A DNA stretch of 64,000 nt from Glycine soja (GCF_004193775.1 NC_041009.1:45625534-45689533); one strand, 5' to 3'. Counted from the first letter of the stretch, positions 24,201-35,800 are shown. Numbers and translations are program-made. Notes: generated by a model from the letters alone, not told the origin.

Positions 24201-27200
24201 AAGGTGAAGCAGTAATTTTAATTAGAGAACATCACCAAAAACCTTTAAGGAACAGCTTTATCCAAGTATTGTCAGTTTCATATTTGTTCTTCAATCTTGT
24301 CCTCACTACTTCATCGGTAACTGCATCTACTATATTGTTTTTGGGCAATACTTGCATGACCACACTGCCTATAGGCACAATTAAGACAATATTAAAATAA
24401 CTTCAGCTTCAGCAAGTTTCACTGCAGACCAATGTTAGTGAAGGTGCTATGGTGTGACAAAATTTGTACAAAACACTATGTAAGGAGCATGGTGTGGCAG
24501 CTTATGAAAACCACTATTTGTTTGGCAGCCATGGCAGAAACAGTGATCACGGCAGAAAAACACTACTTTTAAAAAGTATTTTTAAAAGGAAATGAACAGT
24601 CTCCATCATTCCGCTTGAAAATAATTATTGAAGAGAACCAAATCTTCTATAGCACGCATTCATAACTCCCTCCAGTCACGTAAGAAAATAAATTCTGCAT
24701 TGCACATTCCCCACCACCATCTCTCGCAAGAGAGTTCATGGGAGTCTCCGCCAAGCATCTGGTGTCTCAAACATGGAAAGAAATTTCCTTCTCTAACTCT
24801 TCCTCTTTACTTTCCCTTTGTTTCTTTCTCATACCTTTTGCTTTCTAGTTTATTGTTTTTCATGTATGTCATAATTTTTTCTTTTATTAATCATATCTTT
24901 TCATGATTTTTTTTTTATTAAAGCTGACATGCTTTCGCCATCGTCTGCAATGCCATCCCCCATATTTTTATGACAAACTTTTTGGCTTTCCATCATCCAC
25001 CATTAATCATAACGCTTCAGAATTTATTATTATTGTAATTTAATAAATCTATGCTTTTTGACTGGTTGTGTATGTAGGCATTGTGTTCATACAAGAATTG
25101 CTCATTGCTTTCTCTCTTCACTCCTATCCTTTGATGCACCCACATATTTGTGTGCTTGGTTTTATAGCAAAAATACCAATTCAAGCTAAAAGAAAAACAT
25201 AGATATTAACGAAACATTCATACCACTGCATTATTTATCCTGATCAGAAAAATGCTTTAATAAACACTGTCATCTTTCAACAAAAAAAATGAATTAATTA
25301 CAACAGAAAAATACAAACCGTGCCATCTTGTGACGCAGATACCAATCGATTGGTCATCCATTGGCACATCGACAAATCAGTCACCTCCCCGTCATGTGTG
25401 CCTACCAGCTGAACCCCATCAATGAGCTTATCCACAGGACATCTCAGAGGATCATCTACCACAAAGGCTTCACCATTTCCAACTTTTGTGGTATCAATCC
25501 TTAAAACATGTTTTCCCATACCAACTATCAATATCTCCTGTTAGAAAAGGTTGAATTAATATAAAAAAGAATACAGGGAAGAAAGGTAAACCATAGCTTC
25601 AGGTTTTTGGAAATGAGAACAATAAAACAGGAGATTATGAGGCAAATACTTGTTTGTGGCAGTGCCAGCAAATTTGAGGATGTTCAACTTTCTCCTCCCC
25701 CACTATTTGAAGAGCAATAACAATATTGGAAGTAATTTGAGGCTTATCTTCATCATCTGGGCCTTCAGTGATCTTCCACACGTAGACACGGCCATCTGTG
25801 CCAACACTGTATAGAAAGCATGTTCCCATAATTCATAGACAAAACAAACTACGCCATTTAAAATTTTGAGGCTACAAAAACTACCTAGCCAAGAGATGAA
25901 CATCTTCAGCAAAGAATGCCAAGTCTGTGACCCTCTGACAAGGGGAAAAAAAGATTAATCAAAGGATAAATTCGTAATCATTTAAATATTTTTGCCATTA
26001 AAAACACATACATAACAGTATAAGTGTGAAATAGGGAAACAACTCACGAGTTGAAAGGCAACAAGCCAGCAAGCAAACTTTGAATACATACAAGAACTCT
26101 ACTACAATGAACAAAAGAAAATGCTGCCTTTTCACCTAGAATTATAGCAGCACTACAAAGTAAATTTCACAACGAAACAAAGCAATGCTAGTGGGGAAAT
26201 CCAACATAGAATTGTTCCCATGGCCAATGTTGCTATCTGCTATTTTTGCGTCCTATGAACTTGAGTTGAGCCTCAACAAAGTAATAAAATCGCCATCAAT
26301 ATAACATGTTTGGACCAGGATTATTATTCAAATTTCAGATTGTCCCCCTTCCTTACAAGATTATGGACGCAAAAATAACCTCAAATATTAAAAATAATAG
26401 TATGAAATCTTAGTCATTAAACCCATAGACAATATCATAATCTTTTATATCAGGATATTAAAATCTAACCCTTCTCAAAGTACATGATAGATCAACACTC
26501 TCTCAAGGCACATAGAAACAAAAAATTTCTGATTTACATTAAAATAAAACATTATGGAATCATTTAATCTACATAAAACCAACCGCCCAGTGGGAAAAGC
26601 CTTTGATGCTATCATACCATATCTGATCTAATAAACAAGTGACAATTAACCATTTCTAAAATTTATCTCCAAAGTTTTAACTGCAGTCGCAGTACTGATT
26701 TCCTCATGTTCCTTGATATTGTGGGAAAACGCAGACAAATGCGTCTAATGCAGAAACCATTGGGGTCACAGACACCCCAAAAAGCTCGATCTTGAGGCGA
26801 AAAAAAGTGGTCTTCCTTGTGTTCATTGACATCACGGAAATTGAAGACAAATGCACCCGGATGCAGCCACAATTGGGGTCGCAGACACCCCAAAAAACGT
26901 TGTTTATCCCTTTTTTTTGGTCTGTTTTTTGCTCACCTATCTTATTATCTAAAGCATTGCTCCATATGATTTTTTATGTTTCTTAATTGCAAAACCAGCA
27001 CAACAAGAATGCACCCAATACACTGAAAACAAACTCAGAAAGCAAAGAAAACCTGAGTGTGGCCTCTGAGCAAGGACCTGACAGCAGTGTGAATATTAAG
27101 CACCCTAATGTTCCCCTGTTTCAAGCCATAGCATATATACGACTTATTCACGGCAATCTGCCTCCCCAGAACCGGGTTAGGATCCGACCCGTATTTCGTA

Positions 27201-27658
27201 ATCGGAGCCGCCTCGAGCTGGGGCTGGACCTCGCCGGGCAGACTCACGTCGACGTCGTAAGTCACGAGCTCCCCGGCCAAGTGTCTTCCCTTGGGGACCT
27301 TACTGCTGGGTAGGCGCGTGAGGGCCGCGGAAGCGGCGGAGGCAGCGGCGAGGACGGCAGAGGAGGAGAAGGGGACGAACTCGAGCGGCGGGGGCTGCGG
27401 CGGGGTGGGGGAGGTGTTACCAAGGAGGGTCATGAGGCGGGCGCCGGCGTTGGGGTTGGAAGGGGGAGGGATGGGTTGGGTGGGGAAGGAGATGGAGCGG
27501 TGGTGGGGGTGGGGAGGGAGAGGGAGGTCGAAGTTGGGGAAGTGAAAGGGAGGGTAGGAGGAGGAAGGGTTAGGGTTAGGGTTAGGGTTAGGGTTAGGAG
27601 ACTGTAAATAAATAAAAAAATAAAAAATTAATGTATCTAGAGATTGTATCGTTGACAT
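18298..27658 (-). CDS. Predicted chimeric gene: VCS 5' half fused in frame to the At5g43822-like protein
   Basis: Twelve predicted exons (-): 27658-27053, 25934-25885, 25806-25650, 25537-25319, 23805-23677, 23419-22719, 22028-21857, 21549-21431, 21303-21124, 20055-19999, 19075-19011, 18341-18298. They add to 2,499 nt, an unbroken 832-codon frame plus stop. Exons 1-6 copy VCS (Pro/Asn-rich N-terminus and WD40 part). Exon 6 crosses the duplication junction at 22741 into the former 5'UTR exon and ends in CCC AG before its old donor. The next exon begins with G, completing an Arg codon, reads 13 codons of former 5'UTR, then the whole 198-residue second protein (residues 635-832). The ATG at 27658 is not the VCS start; it comes from spacer DNA and adds about 19 hydrophobic residues. 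The VCS Ser-rich linker and C-terminal domain are missing. Every copied exon keeps length, phase and splice dinucleotides. Expression is unproven; it may be an open pseudogene or two separate transcription units. Confidence 0.7.
19430..19880 (+). mobile_element. Fossil reverse-transcriptase fragment in an intron
   Basis: Plus-strand open stretch, antisense to the host intron, reading [20 protein letters not shown]. It resembles the 'ISHLFFADD' active-site block of plant non-LTR reverse transcriptases, with the first Ala changed to Thr. It then follows the usual spacing to a SLKI-like motif ([10 protein letters not shown]). The same fossil is at about 54300-54680, so it predates the duplication. 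No other domain survives. Confidence 0.5.
22741..22746. other. Fusion breakpoint between the two duplicated segments
   Basis: To the left the sequence follows the 5'UTR exon of the At5g43822-like gene (native 58000-58026). To the right it follows VCS exon 6 (native from about 7654). The six bases GTAACG are compatible with both parents (GTGACG and GTAATG), so the join falls in short microhomology. This is the pattern expected of end joining or template switching. Confidence 0.85.
27567..27598. repeat. (GGGTTA)n microsatellite at the duplication's internal deletion edge
   Basis: About five perfect GGGTTA units, read on the minus strand as alternating Pro-Asn codons of VCS exon 1. In the native gene the same place (12509-12533) is an imperfect version. 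The array sits directly against the 620 bp deletion that removed the VCS start. It is coding sequence, and the hexamer differs from the plant TTTAGGG telomere unit. Confidence 0.85.
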
Positions 27659-28945
27659 TTCTCTTTAATTCTAACAAAAATTGATACTATTATTTTACTA
27701 AAAATGTTGTCCGACAATCTCCAAAAGAATTGAGCAAAATAGGTCTCAGTTTCGCATTTGATAGATTGAAAGCATTATTCCCTCCCTTTAAATTTTATGT
27801 ATAAGAAAAATAAATAAACAAATGTTAGATAACAACATAGTTTTTGTCATACTTTTTAATACATTTTTATTATTATATGATATTATTTGAAAATCATCAT
27901 TTTTTAGTTCTCTTTAGGTCTTATTTTATTAGTCTTATTTTTTTGTAATTTTTTTATGGAAAAAACATTATATTTTATTTGAAAATGTGTGTTAGATAAT
28001 GTGTTGGTATGATTTTTCTTGTTTTTGTTTCATGTTTCAAGTTAAACTAGCATTTAATAATAAAAAATACTTTTTTATCCATGCTAATTGAATACGTCAT
28101 TAAAAAATTTACAATACTTACATATTTGAGAGCTACACCCGCTTGTTAATAACGTGGTATATGTGCATGAAGTTTTTTTTTTAAAATAATATTGTATAAT
28201 AGGTGTTATTGTGAATTGTGAGTTGAATGTGTGTGTTTTGATGTAGCTTTGAGTGTTTTAGGTTTTGACAGGGTTAAGATTTTGAGTAGATTTTCTGGTT
28301 TAACTTTGATTGCCTATTCTAGATTATATCTTTTGCAAAACTGACAACTTAATTTAAATGTCTTAAGTTTTTGTTTTTCTTTGCAGATGATTCTTTTTTT
28401 TCTTTATAAGTTAGTGTTTAGCAGCTGTAGAATAAGTGACATGTATTTATATGCAAAATGCAATTTTTGTTATTAATTTTTAAGCACTAAATAAATGAAT
28501 TGACCTTGGAAAGAGTTTTTTCCAACTCGGTTGGTGGAGTAGAGGGTTTGGTGGTTGGAATAAAGGGTGAGAAACTGAAGGAATAACTAACTAGAAAAAA
28601 CATTGTAAGAGTTAAAAGTTGAAACTCTTGTATCTGAATTGGTTTAGCGATCAATAGGGGTAAGTAGAAGAAACTAAAGGGGTTGTAAAGTGTAAATTGT
28701 ATAATAGAAGAGTTGGTTTAGAGACTCGAGAGATGATATATGCTCGAGAAAGCCTCTAAAGAAAGGAAAACTCCTAAATCGCTGTCCAAATTTATACTCA
28801 GAACATGATCAGCACCACCAACCAACCTAAATCAAAGAAACATATTCCTTAAAAACAAACTCTCAGGGCCAAATTTATGGGACTCTTAAGGCATTTCTAA
28901 TGCTAGATTGCAACGTTGATGTTTACTCTTAAGGCATTTATTGAC

Positions 28946-30036
28946 AAAATGACGTAATAGGGTTGTTTTTACAAGAAATTCTGGAGGGGGTCTGTTTTAC
29001 CAAGCTTTTCACCTGCACGAATGGCGAAACACCCTATTTCGCCACGATCATCAGCGAAAGAGCAGCATTCTGCCAGTACCATGGGCGAGACAACATTGTA
29101 GTTGTGTTAGCCTTTCCACGTCTGTATGGTGGGTTTCGCCAGACCAATGGGCAAAACACACTCATGCATGGTGCCGTCAGCCCAGTTGACGAAACGGCCA
29201 TGCTTTCACGCCCCCCCTCCTATGCATGGACGCATGCCATGCATCGCACTGGCGAAACGCATGCCATGGATTCCGCCAACCCCATTGGCGAAACGCGTGC
29301 CGACATGCAATGTTCAGGAGCTTTTCTCCTTCAATGCATAGCCTGCATGCATGCAGTGTTTTAGAAGCTTTTTAGAAGCTTTTTCAGGAGGTGCAGTGCT
29401 GCCTTTATTTGTTTTGAAAGGTGGTGGGAGGGACAACGAAAGTTTAAATTTCGTCCCCACCCTGTACCTCCCCTTTATATGACCCTTCTTGACCCCTTCT
29501 ATGTTCAAGATACACACTTAAAAAAATTATTTCGTTGTTGTTTGTTGGTGGTGAAAAGCTTAAGTTCTAAGGGTTTCTACATTTTCTACCTTCAATCAAA
29601 CATATTATTCTGCTGGTGGCCAAAGGCTTCAATCAGGTAATATAACTTTAATTTTGATATTATTGTTACTCAACAATAATTTATTTAATAGTAGAATTTA
29701 TATTTAATTTTTATATTACGTAAAAGTTTCTTTTAAGTTAAAAGCAGTTACATTTGACGCAAATAATATGTGTTTAATTTTTCATACTTATTTTAGTTAG
29801 TAATTGTATTTAAAATAAAATATAATAAATTCAAAAGTTAAATCTAAATCATAAATAGTATATTAGGTAGGTGTGTTTAGTTTTTTGTAGTTATTTCTAG
29901 TGTAAAAATAAAATAATGTTGTTTGTTATAAAAAATTATAAATAATATTATTTAGGTGTGTTTAAAAAATACGCTTAAAAATTATTAATTATAAAAGTTA
30001 AAATTAGACGGAAATTTTTTCTCGTGTTATAATTTT
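28946..30036. repeat. Unassigned repetitive sequence with GGCGAAAC motifs and a TATA-like site
   Basis: Between 29020 and 29300 the motif GGCGAAAC (or its complement GTTTCGCC, with single-base variants) recurs many times on both strands, interspersed with CATGC-rich words. Then comes a GC-richer block with TTTATATGACC at about 29474-29484. This looks like the promoter part of an LTR or other repeat, but no terminal repeats, primer-binding site or reading frame were recognised. From 29640 to 30036 it is plain AT-rich DNA. Confidence 0.35.
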
Positions 30037-30412
30037 TCATTTTTTAATATTAATACTAATTTTAATTGAGGTGTTGAAATTAGCAGAACTACCAACAACA
30101 TCCTTTTCTATGTATAATTCTATAACTGACATTTGTTCTTGTTGTCGAAAACTTTTGATCATAGTTTCAACATCTTCGTCATCACAAATTTGCAACGCAA
30201 CATATTTTCCTGAAACTAAAAATCTGCAGCTTATAAAAGAGATAATTTCATTATTTTCTAACCTTACTTTATCTCCAATTTTTTTTCAAAGCATTATAAC
30301 TTATTCCACGATTAATCTGAAATGATTTTTTACTGCCTTCAAATATTACACCATCATTATCTTCATATATCCTTCCATTCAAATACATGACTGCTATAAC
30401 AGAATTCATCAT
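30037..30412 (-). pseudogene. N-terminal fragment resembling a MULE (MuDR-type) transposase
   Basis: Starting at an ATG at 30412, the minus strand reads MNSVIAVMYLNGRIYEDNDG, then a motif ending NRGISYNALK, then (after an extra A in an A8 run near 30282-30289) GDKVRLENNEIISFISCRFL and DDEDVETMIKSF. This layout matches, from memory of the family, the start of many legume Mutator-like transposases, which carry a PB1-like region there. The catalytic region is absent and the frame is shifted once, so it is a dead fragment. Family assignment is moderate. Confidence 0.42.
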
Positions 30413-30888
30413 ATACCAAAATATACCTACAAAAAAAATTCAAAATAATTAATCATAACAACAATATCTTTAAAATCAAATAATCTAATTCTAAAAAAAT
30501 ACTAGTTCAATTAAAGTTAAACTTGAGATTAAATATTAATTCTAAAAAAAATTATAAATCATGTGAGAATTTAAAAAAGAGAGATACCACTAATATTAAA
30601 ATGAGAGACATACCCACAAATAACAAATCTTGAAAGGAGGCAATTTTCGGTAAGTAATTTTTAATCAGGAAAATTTCCCGTAACCAAAATTTTCACTAAG
30701 CAAGAAAACTAGAAAATTCTTCAACGGGGGGTGTGTTTATTCTGCAATGCACCACATGCTCATATATAAAGAAAAGGGGGAGAGGATGGGGGAGTTGATT
30801 AATTTCAATGAAACAATCTAAGCCTGCAAATTCTGAGAAGGTTAGATGCTTTAATAGTAAAAGCTTCTGAAAAGTGCTCGCTACGGAC

Positions 30889-31104
30889 TTTATTATTATT
30901 GTAATTTAATAAATCTATGCGTTTTGACTGGTTGTGTATGTAGGCATTGTGTTCAATTGTTCATAGAAGAATTGCTCATTGTTTTCTCTCTTCACTCCTA
31001 TACTTTGATGCACCCACATATTTGTGTGCTTGGTTTTATAGCAAAAATACCAATGCAAGCTAAAAGAAAACCATAGATATTAACGAAACATTCATACCAC
31101 TGCA
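30889..31104. repeat. Third copy of part of VCS intron 4
   Basis: Matches about 9949-10160 of the native VCS intron and 25025-25235 of the duplicate, same orientation, with a small insertion near 30955. It ends abruptly after 'ccactgca', where a NOP2-like exon begins. No VCS exon accompanies it. Confidence 0.85.
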
Positions 31105-31337
31105 CCTTCATCGTCATTGCTTCCTTGGAGGAAATCATCGGCTAATGGATCGTCGCCATCGGAGGAGAGCTCCGACGCGGAATCGAAGTTGTCGCCGCTG
31201 AGTTCGAGTTGCTCCAGTTGTAGTTGCGGCAACATGTCTTCTTTGGATTCGGAGGTAGAATCGTGCTTGGGATGGGTCTTCCTAGGGTTCTTCGGGGATT
31301 TGCTTGGCTTAGAAGGTTTCTTCGTTGCGGGAACCAT
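31105..31337 (-). pseudogene. First-exon fragment of a nucleolar protein, probably NOP2-like rRNA methyltransferase
   Basis: The ATG at 31337 opens a Lys/Pro/Ser-rich N-terminus followed by acidic stretches and DDPLADDFLQGS. In my recollection this resembles the N-terminal acidic region of plant NOP2 (25S rRNA cytosine-C5 methyltransferase). The frame continues to the junction at 31104 and then enters VCS-intron sequence and stops, so the catalytic domain is missing. Upstream (31338-31560) is GC-richer, promoter-like DNA with 'ctagggtttagggttt' words common in plant ribosome-biogenesis promoters. It could be transcribed, but it is only an exon-1 capture. Confidence 0.5.
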
Positions 31338-31683
31338 CGGAGGAAACTAAAGAAGAAGAAGGGTGGAGTGTGGTTTGCATGCAGTATTTTTATTCTTTTC
31401 TTTAGGACAAATAAAATTCGGCTAGGGTTTAGGGTTTACCGAGACGAAGCATCGTGACATCGTTTTATGCTTTTCAAAGTATACTACATTTTTGTTCATA
31501 ATTAATGGAGATCGGATTCGGTCGTTTTATTTTAATTATATATACTAGTTGGGGTAGGGTTGGGCCATTGAGCCTTACTTCTTTTTTAAAGGAGTTGCTT
31601 TGGGCACCAGCAGAATTGCTGATACACCTAACAATTTTTTCAAATCCCCATTATACCCCTCTGTATGAGTATTTTTGAGTTGC

Positions 31684-32012
31684 TGGTGTATTCAAAACTA
31701 AGAGCAGTTACTGTTAGATTGGCAGAAAGGTTTTGATCTTAGCCTAATCATGACATTACAGGATCATTTTTTCTGTTCCCACTGGTTTTTTTTAATGATT
31801 TCTATGAGATTAAGTGTGATGAGGATGAGTTCATGTGAGAAGTTGCTTCAGTTCATTCAATTTTGCTGGTCAAGTTCAAATCAATGTTGTGACTGTAGCG
31901 TTGTAATTGAAGTTTTGCCCGTGAACATGAATACATTAGTGTAGATTAGAATTATTTATGAATGTTTATTGTTTGATTGTTATAGAAAATCCTAATAGGT
32001 TATGTCTCCCAA
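31684..32012 (+). pseudogene. PNO1 C-terminal and 3'UTR fragment
   Basis: Encodes the last residues [15 protein letters not shown] and a stop, then a 3'UTR nearly identical to 15602-15820. It contains 47 bp (about 31868-31914) that the 15.7 kb copy lacks, so it was not copied from that one in its present state. It joins unrelated DNA on both sides. Confidence 0.82.
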
Positions 32013-32864
32013 TGTGCCGAGTTCATTATCAATGACCAATAGATAATAAATCATTTTAATTTTAAATATTTTTCTTTCCTTCCTATTTCTATTCATTAAT
32101 AACATTTTTCCACTATTTTTCCCTCTTGTATTTATAATCCAAATAAAAAATAAGAGTCGTGTTTCATATATTATTACAACGAAACGTGAGAAGGGAGAGA
32201 TATTTATTAGCCGGATGATTTTAAAAAAATGAGACAAGATATGAATATCTCTTACTAACCATCTTAATTTTCATATTGTTAATTTTTAATAAGATTAGAG
32301 CTTAAAATTTTGAGGCATAAAGCCCTTAGTTGACAAAGCCGGCACAGTGGTTCTCAATATAGTTTTAGTATGCCCAAATCAGTCATCAAAGTGTGATGCA
32401 TTGAAATCAAATATCTCAATTGCAGAAAGATAGGGCCAAGGGAAGGCATAGACATGCCAGTGTCCTTCCAAAACTTTTCTTAATTAATATACCACTTTCA
32501 TATATTCAGTTGATAGTCTCATAAAATAAATCAAATTTTCACCCAACCTCGTTGGTTAGTATGATGTATATATTATATAATTTGACCCCATCTTGGAATC
32601 ACGTTCCCAATGGAGCCACATCTGTTGCGGTAATGCATATCCTAAAGTCTACTAAACTAGATTTCTTCAACCTCTATTAAAGGTTACATGATAGACATTG
32701 AGTACCAATAAGTTAGTTTTTCAATTAAATAAAAACATTCCTTACAGTATGAACAACTCACAATAAATGCCATCACGTCTGTAATTCAGAATTTGTAATG
32801 GAATTGCCTAAAAGTAAAAATAGTTTCAAGTAATAAATCCAATCAATTTCCAAAACAAATGTTT

Positions 32865-35800
32865 CTAGCCCCCAAAAAGAAACCCAGCTGCCTGTTCTTC
32901 ATTTCCATTGAATAATTGAAGAGCTTGTATAACTGCATTTCTTTCAAATCCCAATTCAACAAGCTTTGCAACTTTGGCTTCAAACTCAGAATCCTACAAC
33001 CATAAAAGACTACATCAGGAAAACCCTAAACAAGTGAAATCAGTAGCCCTCAAATACAATCACAACCTTGTACTTATAATGAATGCATAGCTATTATACA
33101 CCAACTGACAGTAATTTGAGCATGGTTTAACTTAATGTTTAAATATATTTTTGGTCCTTACAATTTAGTGCTCTTTTGCTTTTTTTTGTCCTTGCAAATT
33201 TTTTTGTTTTATCTTTAGTCCTTAAAACACCTTAGATAGCGCTTAGATCAGTAAAAAAAAATGTTATCTAAAGCATCATAAGGAAGAAAAATAACAAACA
33301 TAATTTGCAAGGACTAAAAATAAAAAGAATAATTTTGCAAGACTAAAGCAAAAATGACACTAAATTACAAGAGCTAAAAAGATATTTAAGTCTTAACACT
33401 TTTTTTTTAATCAGCAAAAGTAGAATTGTATTATATATATAGCAGTACAAGTTGTCCGGAATGATTACAGAGAGTCCAATTTAGGTAGGACTATGGTGTC
33501 CTAATACATAGGTTACAACATGAATTAAGATACCATAGTACCGACAATATACTAATCACACCATTACCCCACTCCTATTTATATCCCCCCCCCCCCATCC
33601 CCTGAAAGCCTCTTGCATATTGCTGGACCAGTGATAAAAAGGCATATCAAAACCTTTAACCAAATTTTTTAGCCAGGTCCAACAGAGGAATATGGCATCC
33701 TCCAAGATCTTAGTACCATTAAACCTTTCCTCTTCAAAAACAATCTTGTTCCTATGTTGCCAAGTACTCCATGTCAGGGAATCCACCAACACTGCCATTT
33801 TTGAAAACTAATATCATTTCCATTTCCAACCACATGCTGGAGGAAGTGCATGCGAGGGTTCTCTAGAAGTGGTATTGAAATATTTGTTCACAATAATGAT
33901 TCCCACCTGAGCAACATGATTTTGCTGCAGCTAAAAAAGAGATGTGTGGCATCCTCTTTATTTTTGCTAAATGAACATGTAGGATCATGTATTTCGACAT
34001 TCCTCCTGCGCAAATTGATTTTAGTTGGCAATCTTTCCTTGATTAGTCTCCACGCAAAGAATGCAACTTTACTGGGGACTTCGACCTTCCACAGCTCTGT
34101 AAAAGCACCATCCTAATTTTCATTAATTTGATTTGACATGAACAGCCTATACCCGTTCCTGGCCGTGTATAATCCTGATGCATCCTCTTTCCAAATCCAC
34201 TTATCTAGTCATTCCAGATGAATGCTAGTACCTTCTAGGTCTTCTAGAAACCTCACAGCCGTGTCCAACCACATGCTGGAGGAAGTGCATGCGAGGGTTC
34301 TCTAGAAGTGGTATTGAAATATTTGTTCACAATAATGATTCCCACCTGAGCAACATGATTTTGCTGCAGCTAAAAAAGAGATGTGTGGCATCCTCTTTAT
34401 TTTTGCTAAATGAACATGTAGGATCATGTATTTCGACATTCCTCCTGCGCAAATTGATTTTAGTTGGCAATCTTTCCTTGATTAGTCTCCACGCAAAGAA
34501 TGCAACTTTACTGGGGACTTCGACCTTCCACAGCTCTGTAAAAGCACCATCCTAATTTTCATTAATTTGATTTGACATGAACAGCCTATACCCGTTCCTG
34601 GCCGTGTATAATCCTGATGCATCCTCTTTCCAAATCCACTTATCTAGTCATTCCAGATGAATGCTAGTACCTTCTAGGTCTTCTAGAAACCTCACAGCCG
34701 TGTCCAACCACATGCTGGAGGAAGTGCATGCGAGGGTTCTCTAGAAGTGGTATTGAAATATTTGTTCACAATAATGATTCCCACCTGAGCAACATGATTT
34801 TGCTGCAGCTAAAAAAGAGATGTGTGGCATCCTCTTTATTTTTGCTAAATGAACATGTAGGATCATGTATTTCGACATTCCTCCTGCGCAAATTGATTTT
34901 AGTTGGCAATCTTTCCTTGATTAGTCTCCACGCAAAGAATGCAACTTTACTGGGGACTTCGACCTTCCACAGCTCTGTAAAAGCACCATCCTAATTTTCA
35001 TTAATTTGATTTGACATGAACAGCCTATACCCGTTCCTGGCCGTGTATAATCCTGATGCATCCTCTTTCCAAATCCACTTATCTAGTCATTCCAGATGAA
35101 TGCTAGTACCTTCTAGGTCTTCTAGAAACCTCACAGCCGTGTCCAACTCGCTGTCGAAAAATTGGCGTCTCCATTTGAAATCTCATTCCCACCCTACATC
35201 TAAAAAGCTGCCCATACATTGAATAACCTGATTTTGCTGCTTCGAAATTGAGAGAAGAGTAGGGTATTTCTGGTTAAATGATACTCCATCCTCCTTCCAT
35301 TCATCCTCCCAGAATTTGACCTTTGCTCCGCACCCCACTTTCCATTGTATTCCATTAGCTAAACATCTGCCTTCCTCACCAGCAATAAGTATGTTGTTTA
35401 TATCCTTCGACCAAGCTGATACTCTACTGCCTCTACATACCCCCTCCAAGTTACCACAATTACCATATTTTGAATTTAGTATTCTAGCCCACAATTCTCC
35501 TTGATTATGGAAAATGTTCCATTTCCACTTTCCTAAGATCATTAATACACCAATTCCTCCTTTGGTAAACATACCGACCCCCATTTCACCCACGCTATCT
35601 TCTTATGCTCTGCCCCTCCACCCCACAAAAACCGTCGCTGCAACCATACCAATTTATCCAGAATGCTTTTTGGAACCCTGAAAAAGGAAAAGTATATATG
35701 AATAGAATTTAGGACAACCTTTATGAGTGTTACCCTTCCCCCAAAAGATAATAGTTTTTGTTTCCATTTCACCAGTTTCCTTTCACATTTGTTGACAATA

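Larger units (their letters stand above)
22741..28945. repeat. Derived copy of 7.65-14.51 kb (segmental duplication, part 2)
   Basis: Colinear, same orientation and highly similar to 7654-12535 and 13159-14507. The internal loss of about 620 bp removes the VCS start codon, 5'UTR and promoter. It ends near 28945, where the two copies diverge after 'taaggcattta'. It contains VCS exons 1 (partial) to 6 (partial) and all intervening introns. Confidence 0.9.

Noticed and set aside
27567..27598. Interstitial telomere repeat
   Set aside because: The unit is GGGTTA, not the plant TTTAGGG, and it encodes the Pro-Asn run of VCS exon 1 with an imperfect counterpart in the native gene.
22719..27600. A second functional VCS paralogue
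   Set aside because: It lacks the native start, most of the Ser-rich linker and the entire C-terminal domain (exons 7-12), so it cannot replace VCS; it is treated as part of the chimera.
33850..34994. Three identical 88-residue proteins as a tandem gene family
   Set aside because: They are antisense frames of a 439-bp triplicated LINE segment.
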